DNA of 64,000 nucleotides from Tubiluchus corallicola. Its lineage: Eukaryota > Priapulida > Priapulimorpha > Priapulimorphida > Tubiluchidae. Positions 11,601 to 23,600 of this stretch are shown piece after piece. Location of the stretch: NCBI GenBank assembly GCA_030141605.1, contig JAQGDQ010001003.1, positions 1 to 64,000 of the forward strand. Direction: 5' to 3'. The notes beneath the pieces were generated by a model. The model saw only the letters and a program-made list of their open reading frames with translations. It was not told the origin of the DNA and ran no database searches. The translations under genes and the position numbers were made by a program. Numbering within the stretch: position 1 is the first letter of the stretch; each line of letters begins with the position of its first letter.

Positions 11601-14600
11601 AAACTACTAAAAATTTATTTTTATAACTCCTTACACACTTTAATGGCTAGAAACTAGTACTGCAATTGTAAAAAACTCCTATTTTCAAACTCTGATAGTG
11701 GCTCCTAGACGCTGTCGTTTTGCTTCAGGTTTTTTTCGTTGCCTAGCCTAGAACTTCAATGTGTTCTTGCAAAGTTCGTAACAACCCACATTTGTGTGGT
11801 TGCTAAGCGACAAAAAACAATGGCTGACTTTAACAGTGATTTTCTCAAGATTACGTTTTTCAGTGTGTAACCTGCATCTCAATTTCAACCTGGATTATCT
11901 CATCTTAGAAATAACATAGAGCGATAAACTTGGTGTCAAAATGATCCTCATGAAATGGAGATTCAGGATATGTGAATACTTAAAAAGGCTTAGTTGCTGA
12001 CTTTTGAACAATTTTGTTGTGCAAGCACATTTACGAAAATAGATTCATGTACACCATGTCCTCGAACGGCCCATCCAAGATCATTTAGTACAAGCCATTT
12101 TTTCACTCATAAAATGTACTAAAATATTTCTAACTTTGTACATGCGTATGACAGATTTTGATGTCTTGTTAGGGGGTGTACTCGAGTTACGCAGACCTGC
12201 ACCAGAAGGCGGACATGTTGGCGATAGCGGAGAATTCCGGCTACGATGATTTGCTGGCGTTGAAAGAGTACATGGATCTAGCCTGCCGGAATTTTGCCTC
12301 CCGTCTGGAGCGGAGGCGGAACATGGTCATCACTTCTTGCCACTTCCACAAACTAGTCAGCGAGGTTAGTGATGCACCCACAGTGTTGTAGCTAAGGGCA
12401 GGGGGGGGGGGGGCAGTCCATCAGGGGGCACTTCCATAAAATGCGCGAAATGCTGATTGTGTCGGAACAGTCAAAAGGCAAATTACCTGACACAAATTTC
12501 CAGGAAAACTCCTCTCACAGCTTTGCAAATTTGCAACAAAGGAAGACAATAATGTGTAATGTTTACTTTGTTATGATAGTTGTATATCTAATGTTTAAAA
12601 CTCAAAGTATGTTGCTGTATGGTATTTTTAATCCCTGCAGGGACAGTAAGCGTTTGCTGCATTTTGCACATGTTCCTGAAAAACTGCTCTGACCAACCAG
12701 CAATTTCGTTATATTTGATAATTTTTGTAGGTCTCTATTCCCCGCACAGTGGGTTTTCATGCAAAATAATGTGTGAAATGCATTTGCTTACCTTAGATGA
12801 ATTAGAAATCGATTTTTGGCGAAAATTTAAAAAAAGATTTCAGTAACTACTGCAGTATTTGCACTGTAATGTACAGTATCTCTTGTGTGAAATCGGCCAA
12901 TGCAGGAAATTTCAACCGTCCAGACACAACACTCTGATATACTTTGGCCTCAATTCTACTCTGTTTTCAAGGAGAAATTCCTGTTAAAAGTTGAGACTAC
13001 CTTAAATTGTCTTTGGCTGATCGGCCTCGGATATATAAATTGTGAATTAGTGTGTATGTTGTCGTACTGCTGTAATGGTATTTCATATCTGGTTAATATT
13101 AGTGATTTTAATTTTGCTTTAAATGCTGATGGGGACCTGATTTGTTTAACCTGTAATGGCAGAGAATTCCAAAGTAAAATTGCTTGTTTGATTACAGAGT
13201 TCGTTCCATAGTGGGTGTTTGTCCTAATTTGTTTTAGATTGCTTGTTCTGAAATTGACGTTAAGATTTGGAAAAAAGCTAAATCTGTTATTTTGAAACTG
13301 TTTACTGTATGTAATGTTGTTAATGTATTTAAATATAATGAGCAGAGTAAAATATTCCTTGTGTGCTTCAATGATTAGAAGTTTTAAAGGTTTTCTGAGG
13401 TTAGTTGTTGAAGCTTTGAGCGGTTGTAAATGGAATTAATTTGATTAATTGATTAGTCTCCCATCACTATTGTAGTAGTCATTTAATGTTGAGCTAAATG
13501 AAATTAGTGATGTATGATTACTGCAAGGAAGAAGAAATTTGATCTAATCTGATCTAATCTAATCTAATTAATCTAATCTAATCTAATCTAGTCTAGTCTA
13601 GTCTAGTCTAGTCTAGTCTAGTCTAGTCTAGTCCAGTCCAGTCCAGTCCAGTCTAGTCCAGTCCAGTCCAGTCCAGTCCAGTCCAGTCCAGTCCAGTCCA
13701 ATCCAATCCAATCCAATCCGTTCTTCTCTTATCTTATCTCATCTCATCTCATCTCACCTCACCTGACCTGACCTGACCTCACCTCACCTTGGCTCATCTT
13801 ACCTTACCTTACCTTACCTTACCTTACCATACCATACCTTACCATACCTTACCTTACCTTACCTTACCTTACCTTACCTTACCTTACCTTACCTTACCTT
13901 ACCTTACCTTACCTTACCTTACCTTACCATGGCTCATCTTACCTTACCTTACCTTACCGTACCTTACCTTACCTTACCTTACCTTACCTTACCTTACCTT
14001 ACCTTACCTTACCTTACCATGGCTCATCTTACCTTACCTTACCTTACCTTACCTTACCTTACCTTACCTTACCTTACCGTACCTTACCTTACCTTACCTT
14101 ACCTTACCTTACCTTACCATGCCTTGCCTTGCCTTGCCTTGCCTTGCCTTGCCTTGCCTTGCCTTGCCTTGCCTTGCCTTGCCTTGCCTTGCCTTGCCTT
14201 GCCTTGCCTTGCCTTGTCTTATCTTGCCTTGTCTCAGCTTACCTCACTTTACCTTACCTTACCTTATCTTACCTTTTCTTGCCTTGTCTTGTCTTGCCTC
14301 GCCTTACCTTACCTCCTTACCTTACCTTACCTTACCTTACCTTACCTTGCCTTGCCTTACCGTGCCTTACCGTACCTTACCTTACCTTACCTTACCTTAC
14401 TTTACCGTACCATACCTTACCTTACCTTACCTTACTGTACCTTACCGTACCTTACCTTACCTTACCTTATTGTACCGTACCGTACCTTACCTTACCTTAC
14501 CTTATCTCACCTTACCTTACCTTACCTTACCTTACCTTACCTTACCTTACCTTACCTTACCTTACCTTACCTTACCTTACCTCACCTCACCTCACCTCAC

Positions 14601-17600
14601 CTCACCTCACCTCACCTCACCTCACCTCACCTCACCTCACCTCACCTCACCTCACCTCACCTCACCTGACCTGACCTGACCTGACCTGACCTGACCTTAC
14701 CTTATCTTATCTTATCTTATCTGTAAATTATTTATCTTTCAGTTGTCCAAATGTCTGGATGATCTTCTGGAATTTCTCTGTACAGAAACATCTGTGGATG
14801 ACGTGCCCAGTTCAGAAGCTGCAGTTTTGGCCCTCAATACTAAAAGCAGCACGGCTCGTAAGTATCTGAATTTCAGAATACTTGGCCCCAGTTACAAAGT
14901 TCGATGACCAAATTTAATGGAAAACCCAAGTGCCGCAGAAAGTTAAACTTATTTTAATATTTGAGAAAATCATATCATGTGTACCTAGTATTTTAAGGTA
15001 TGATTCTATGGATTAAAGCTTTGTAAGTGCTCGAAAGTTTTTGCTAATTGAATCAGTGACTAATTTTTACATAAACGCAGTTAAACACAAATATTCAGTC
15101 AGCTAGAGTGAAATGCGGAAATTTTGTTACAAGTGCCTTCGTGCTGTCCACTAGCTTATGTCATTTCTTTCCGTGCTTGCATAGAAAAATCGTCCATAAG
15201 TCAGCAACTAAGCCTTTCTAGTTCACATATCCTGAATCTCCATTTCATGAGGATCGTTTTGATACCAAGTTCATCGTTCTATGTTATTTCTAAGCTGAGA
15301 TAATCCACGTTGAAATTGAGGTGCAGGCTGTGTGCTGAAAAACATAATCTTGAGAAAATAACTGTTAAAGTCAGCCATTGTTTTTTGTCGAGTCTCCACA
15401 AAATACTTATTAACCATACAAATGTTGGTTGCTACGGACTTTGCAAGAACAAATTGAAGTTATGTTTATATCCAGTAGATGGCTCTTCCTGATGAAGATC
15501 TGGGCTTGGCAACAGAAAGAACCCGAATCAAAAAGGGCTGCTATTGAAGTACAATACAAGTTTTTTACTATTGCAGTACTAGTTTCTGGACACAGAAAGT
15601 GGGTACAGGATTATAAAAGTAGATTTTTAGTGTTTTTTTAACGTTTTCCTGATTGGGTGCTAGATTATAAAAGTCCAATTTGTTTTTATCAAAAACAAAA
15701 AAATGGCATTTGATCAAATTTTTGATGCTTTCTACTTTCAAGCATCATAACATAGTTTTAACTAAGCCGACTTATGGACGGTTTTGGTTTGCAAGCACAC
15801 ATTTTATTCATTATTAATGTCACTAAATATTTTACCAAATCAATTTAGAGACGTAATTATGTTATCCATTGATTTCACCTGCTGACTGTTTACAATTTGA
15901 ACATCAAGATGAATTCATTTTCAGAAAGCATGGCTGAGAAAGTGTTTACGGAGGGTCAGGCATTGCTTGCAATGATGTGCGCTCCGGTGTACAACGTGTT
16001 CAGACAGGATATCACCCCTGATTATCTAAAACAGGTGAAACATGCGAAAGTCTTTTTACTCTGGTCTTTTTCTTGTAATTTTTGTCCATCTGATTCACAA
16101 CTGAATGTCTTTATCGGTCCTACCGAATGTCTTTATCGGTCCTACCAAAAGTCTGTATCGGTCCTTCCGAATGTCTTGATTGGTCCTACCGAATGTCTTT
16201 ATCGGTTATTGGTCCTACCGAATGTCTTTATCTGCCCTACAAAATGTCTTTGTCGGTCCTACCAAATGTCTTTGTTGGCTCTACTAAGTGTCTTTATCTG
16301 CCGTACCGAATGTCCTTATCTGCCTTACCAAATGTCTTTGTTGGTCCTACCGAATGTCTGTATCGGCTCTACCAAATGTCTTTATCTGCCCTACCGAATG
16401 CCTTTATCTGCCCTACCAAATGTCTTTGTCGGTCCTATCAAATGTCTTTGTTGGCTGTACTAAGTGTCTTTATCTGCCGTACCGAATGTCCTTATCTGCC
16501 CTACCAAATGTCTTTGTTGGTCCTACCGAATGTCTTTATCTGCCCTACCAAATGTCTTTGTCGGTCCTACCAAATGTCTTTGTTGGTCCTACCAAGTGTC
16601 TTTATCTGCCCTACCGAATGTCCTTATCTGCCCTACCAAATGTCTTTGTTGGTCCTACCGAATGTCCTTATCTGCCCTACCAAATGTCTTTATCTGCCGT
16701 ACAGAATGTCCTTATCTGCCCTACTAAATGTCAGCCCTGTGCCACTCCTGTTGCATTTTTTCTTTACATCATCTAAGACACGTGAGAACATCTGTGGAAG
16801 TGTATAACGTGTTGTAGCGGGTGATTGGTACCCAGAGTTCAGCGCTATTGTGGTTACTTAGTAAATAGCTTAGTGTCTTTGGCTGTTTGCCATATTGAGA
16901 AAAGAGTAGATAAGTACCCGGCCTGCCTCGCCTGCAGCTTGCCTGAGATTTGTATTGTCTTTCACAGATAGAACACGTGGAAATAATATTGTCCGACCTC
17001 GGCGAGCGGAAGCAGCGATGCGACGAGTTAGCTGACGGCAGAAAGCTGAAACTGCAACAGATACTGCAGCTGCGGACTTCAGAGCGGGATGCTAATCAGG
17101 TGAGAAAGTAGCGTTACTCTACCTGACGACGTCAGGATAGTGTTATTCTGGTAAACGATGCGTAATCAACTCTGTAACTCATTTCAAGGTGTGCAGCAGG
17201 TGTCATCGTTTACTGAATTTGAAAAACTAAACGTCGATGATGATGATGTATGGTTAATTAAACTAAAATGACATCAACACCACGCACAAACAACAAAAAG
17301 AGACAAATAACTGCAAATCGTACAATCTACAATGGCACATGTACAAAATTACCACCAGAGGAAAAGGCTCGTCACGTGAGGCACCGGGAAAGAGTCAGAT
17401 TTCAGTTTCTACTCACTATGTCTTCAAACTCTACTGGCGGGGATCCAGTCACTGCCCAACCCTAGATGTTAAACTGACACACATAACACATAATACAGAG
17501 CACACACAGTACATCAACGTAAATGAACTGCAACAATGACAAAAAAGAGGAGCTTCTTAAGAGCCATTAAATCATTATTATCAGCGACCAATCTTGCGAT

Positions 17601-20600
17601 TGCATTTCTAAATAAATTGCATTTCTAAGTTTTGCAAGTGATATCACTAGTTTTTTGTGTCATTTTGATGCACCCACTTAAAGCATAAGAAAACCCTCCA
17701 CTTACATAAGTCATTCCAGCAGGTAAGTGAAATGGTTAGTAATATTGTGGGAGATTTAAAATTAAAACAAACGAAAATTCCTTTCAATGCAAATACGATA
17801 TGTGCATAAAACTACTGTAAAGTTGTTTAATTTTTTAAGGAGATTTTTCTGAAACCTACTTCAGGTGCCCCTTTTCTTGCCCTTTAAGCAAAGACATGGC
17901 TTTTATTTAGACAGAAAAATCTGCAACAGTTTGACCAGTTATGGTTATGTTCATGCAAAAATCCAGCTAAATAAAAATACAAAAATACAAAAATCAACAT
18001 TGTTGCAAGCAAGCAAACAAGACAAATACTAAATCGTAAACTTACAGATCGCGTGATATAAAGACAAATGACAGATAAAACAAAGCTCACGTTACTCCAT
18101 TGTGTAACAAAAATTGTGTTGGGGGAACATGACTTTGTTTCCGTTTTAGTAAAACCATCATATTGAACAATTTTAGGCAATTGCCTGGCTGTGGGAACTC
18201 TGTGAGGTGATAGCCACCACTCACCGTCAGATCGGGAGAAGTGCTGCCGAAGTCGACGCGTTAAAACAGGAGCATTTTAAATTTCAAGAAACTGCTAAAG
18301 TAAGTGCTTTACCTACAACTTACTTAGCCCTCAGAATTTACTAATAAATTTTGCAGGTTTCACCGTCTTGTTTTAGAGTTTGATGAAAAATTAACGATAC
18401 ATTTCAAAAAGAGATACAATGTGGCACAATTGAATCCCGAATCGCGATTCAAATCGTGATGCTACAGGTTTATCCACATCCTTTAAGTTAAGGCGTTTAA
18501 ACTGAAAGAGATGTCTTAGGTGTTCAGGTGTGATCGAATCTCACGTCGGACGTAAAAAACTACAATCAACACATTGAATGAAACTGTCCAGAGCGAATAC
18601 TTAACTCAGTAACCACCCATTCATTCACTGGCTAGTCTCAGTGTCACTTAACTTCTATCACTAGTTATTGTTGGTGTTTAGCTGCTTCTGGTAGCCGTTG
18701 GTTATTTTACTCCGTTAGTCTGTTACTTTTTATTAGCAAGTGTAACTACGTCTGTGTGTTTTAAACGAAAGGACAAGTCACTTAGTGTGTTCTGTTTCAT
18801 TCATTATTATCACTTAAACTTAGAAAGATATAATAAAGAAATTTGCAAAAACTGTCTATGAAGCATAAAGCTAATTTTTAGGCTCAAACATTGCCACCAT
18901 TCCATTGAAAATCATGACGTAACTGGGAGACTTCGTGATTTTTCGTAAGCGCGTCGTGGCATTCCGTAAACACGCACTGCTTAAACTAATTCACACTTCT
19001 GCAGCTTACCTAAAGTTCGTGCACAATTAGCTATCTAATTTTTTTTGTAAAAACTTGTTGCACTTTTGACACAAATTGAGAGTGCGGTTGCCTTTCTTCA
19101 GTCGATGAATGCTGTCATTGGTGCAAACGTGGACACTCAACATGCGAGCGCCTAAGCGTGAAATGATTGTAACTTTAAAGTAATTTTACTAATTACACGA
19201 GGCGCTTATGACACTTTTATTACTAAATCCTTTCAGCATGAACATTGAAATAAGCCTAACTTCTCTGAAGACTTAGCTTTTTAATGGCGCATAGACGTCG
19301 TCTAGGACTGAATCATTTTTTAATAATTTTACTAATTACACGACGTGTTTATGACACTTTTATTACTAAATCCTTTCAACATAAACATTGAAATGAGCCT
19401 AACTTCTCTGAAGACTTGGCTTTTTAACGGTGCAACGATGTCGTCTATGACTGAGTCGTTATTTAATCATTTGTAGAGCACTTATCATTACGGCAAGAAG
19501 TTAGTGGATGCGGCAGCCATGTTGAGAAAGTCTTGCCGACAGTCGTCAAAATCTGATTTAAAGCAGGAACTGCACAGCGTCTGGAAAAAGTTCTGTGCCG
19601 GAGCCACTGAGCGCACGGCCCGACTCTTGGTTGCCTACGTGTTTCACAGTCATTCCGATAAGGTAGGTGTAGAAACTCACGGTGCATCCAAACTAGCTGT
19701 GCCGGCGCCACTGAGCGCACAGCCCGCCTCTTGGTTGCCTACGTGTTTCACAGTCATTCCGATAAGGTAGGTATAGAAACTCATGGCGTATCCAAATTAG
19801 CGAGTATTCTGTCGCGCGTTTTTGCTCTGATCAGCAAACTCTCAAGTGTGAACTGTTTGCGAGTTACTTGGTGAGCCAACTTGGTGAGAAAACTCCCTAG
19901 TCTGAACACACCATTAGTGAAGTTCATTTTTCTAATGTTACTTGATGAGTTCCTGTAGATTTTGGAATGTTTTGAATTAGCTTTAAATTATTTTTCAGAT
20001 TAAAAATTGCTCTAAAACATAATCAAGAAATCAAGTGGGTTATTTTTACCACTCTGTAAGCACTTTGTTTAAACATAATTTATTATAGGATTGGATCAGA
20101 CAGTTTGAACAACATGATTTAGGATCCTCACCACAACAGACTTTATACACTATTTACAAAAAACATTTACAATAAGAATAGACTATAACTACACAAGCTG
20201 ACAAGTTTTACTACAAGAATACATTAGACATTAGTAACATTTACAGTAATAATAGACTATAACTACCTAAGCTGACAAGTTTTACTGCAAGATTACATTA
20301 GACATTAGTAACATTTACAGTAAGAATAGACTATAATTACATAAGCTGACAAGTTTTACTGTAAGATTACATTAGACATTAGTAGAAAATGACGGTTAGA
20401 AAACATTAATGTACGAATATTTAAGACTGATGCATTTCACATCAGATAGACACTACTGGAAGTGTTTAGTACATAATATAAAGTCATGTATGCATTGGAC
20501 TTTATATTACATACTAAACGCTTCCAGTAGTGTCTATCTGATATGAAATGCATCAGTCTCTGTAAGCCACTTACATAGAAACTGCGGGGAAAAGCTGGAT

Positions 20601-23600
20601 AGTGTGTTAGTAATGTCTGTGTGAAATGACATAATATTAGGAAGCCAGATAAAACAGAAGTAGATTAAGTGTTTTGCTACAGGAAGCCACTTTCTGGCAT
20701 CGGCGAGTCATACATTCGTCTGTAATTGTAATCTATTATGAAATAAACATTAGTAAAATAACACATGTAGTTCATTTCATTTAATCATAACTGTGCCCTT
20801 AAGGAATTACATACATTATGCTATTGCTTCTACTAAGCTTAAAATTATTACATACATTATGCTATTACTTATACTAAGCTTAAAAATTATTAATTACATA
20901 CATTATGCTATTACTTATACTAAGCTTAAAAATTATTACATACATTATGCTATTACTTATACTAAGCTTAAAAAAACAACAACAACAACAACAAAAAATT
21001 ACATACATTATGCTATTGCTTCTACTAAGCTTAAGAATTAAATGAATCACTTCCAGAATTTGGTGGAACCCAAAATTTGGCATCCTAGGCAACTGCCTAC
21101 TTTTCTTTAAAGCAATACGGGACCCAATCTTAAACTGTAGGTCAAAACATTCTACTCTGTAACATATTGAAAGGGAAACATTATTACTGTTTTTTCAAAA
21201 ACGACTTACGTGAAAGAAGTATTATCGCACGCACGCACGCACGCATGCACGCACACACAAACACAATTTTAAGTTCTCACCAATTGTTCTTCGCTGTTAC
21301 GTGCATTTCACCGTTCGCTAGTTAGACGGGCACTAGCACCTACATTTCGGAAACGCATTGCACAAAAACAGGAGGTGCTGCACCTCTCAGTTCAGATGTG
21401 TTAGTTTGTGATGAACTACACGCGTTCAACAGCTCTTGCATGAGTACAGTGGAAAATTTGAAATCGAACTTTTATCTTAAAATTTGTCTAGTTTTAGTGC
21501 AACACTCTCATGGAATATTTTTGCTGTTGCAAATTATGTTAGTTTGTGATGTCATAATTAGCTGGGCTCACCCACCTGTAATTAAATTTTTAATAACTTA
21601 TTTAATTATCAGAAATGCTTTTGCAGTATTAATTGTGTTAAAATGTATACTTTTTATTGTACGTGAAAATGGGGTAGCAATATGAAAAATCATCCCGTCT
21701 TTCATAACAATTTCTTCGTTTAATTTCAGCTTCGCACTGCAATCGATCATCTCTTGCATTTGATCAAGATTCAGACACGGGGTCTGCCGTTCAGCGTCGT
21801 CTGCGCCATCGTTCACGAGTACACGCTGACCAAAGACCGTCTCTTGCATCAGCTCATGGAGACCGTGCGGATGGGCGTGGCAGTGCGGAAGAGGCTGGAG
21901 GTCAAGATATATGATGACTTTAGGTAACCGCAGCATCCTAGCATTGTTTCGTTTCTTTTTCAGCTTCAAAAGAAGAAGCTAAAGCAATAAATTAAATATT
22001 ACTTGAAGTACAAGAAAACCCTCCACTTACATAAAGCTTAAGAAATTTGTCTCGAAATTTTGTACCACTTATGTACTGCCTTTTCGTACACATGGCTTGC
22101 ATCAGTCAATAAAACGCTGAATAAAACGTGTAAATTTAAACTCCCGCAATCACAGTTAGGCGCAGCCACTTTAATGGTAGGTCGTTTGAAACAAGTTTGT
22201 TTTGAAACAAGGCTAGTGAGTGGCGCATCCTGGAGGGTGAGTCAGCGACATTTTACCAATTGGCACAAACATTTTAAATTATTATTTCTAGTTACATAAG
22301 TCTTTCCAGAAGGTAAGTGAAATACTAAGTAATATAGATTTGCACAGAAAGTTTTTCGGGTCATAATTTAACATTGCCTTTTCTTCACCTGATTTACGTG
22401 TTTTAATGACATCATGTAATGGCGCCGTCGGAACAGTATTGCGGGAGATTTAAAATGAAAACAAACAAAAATTCCTTTCAATGCGAATACGACATGTGCA
22501 TAAAATTGCTGTAAAGTAGTATAATTTTTTAAGACGATTTTTCTGAAACCTACTTCAGGTGCCCCTTTTCTTGTCTTTTAAGATATTATGCTAGTACAGT
22601 AAACTACGTAAAACTCGAACTCTTCGGGTCCTGAAAATTTGTGCGAGTTACGCGAGGGTACGAGTTAGACAACGTTCGTACGAAAACAAGATTGAGTCGC
22701 TCGTCAGTGTAGGACAATACACTGCAGCGTGTGAAAACTGAGCCTTTAATCAAATATTAAACAACAATATTTATGAATAATGAAAAATAAAATGACCGTT
22801 CTACTGCTATTGTAGTCTAATATGGAAATTATCAGTGATGTATTTAATGCTGTACAGTACATAATAAACAGGTAAAAAAATTTCCATGGAGTTTTTTGTA
22901 GTTTAATCCAGTGTCTTAGCAGTGCTTTACTGATGCTTGATGGACATTTTGTTTTTTATTCACAGCATGATAGTTACTGAAGACGACAAGGCTTCAATCG
23001 CTGCCGTCGTGCGCAAGGTGAACAGGCTGCTGAAGAAAAAATCTAAGCTGGAATCGATCTGGGACCACTTGGACGAGATAGAAACGAGTTTAGCTAATGG
23101 CATCGATGTGTCAGATCTTCACGGAAAAGGAAGCGCTTCGTTAAGCGACATTCCGTCTAGATCTGCGGATTTGGAAACTCCTCCGCGAAGTACGAGGTTG
23201 GCCCCTGGTGGGCCGCTGCCGCACGGCAAAAGCGTCTCGACTCCGATATTATCTGAGAATATGATACCGACTAGGGATACGGATGCTCAAAGTAAACCGC
23301 CTCAGTATGTTTTCTCCAGGATTCCGGGCCCGGAGCGGTCCGTATCGGACGTTGTAGTGGGGACGTCTCCTCGGGATCGACGGCGCATGTCGTTTGAGGA
23401 GTATTGCGCAGCCATTGCTGTGAATTTTGACGAATTGTCGACCGATGACAAGGATTTAGTTCAGAATATGGTCCGACAGAGTTACAATAGGCTCGTTAAT
23501 TCCGACGCACCACTTGAGTCATTAGAAGCTGCGGACAAGAAAAGTTTTGACTACTTGAAAAGGTTTTTGTGCCACGAAGAAGCTTATACGATTAGCAAAC

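Noticed and set aside
13789-14679. Leu/Thr/Pro/Tyr repeat protein of ~300 residues
   Set aside because: Pentanucleotide repeat translated in three frames; not a gene.
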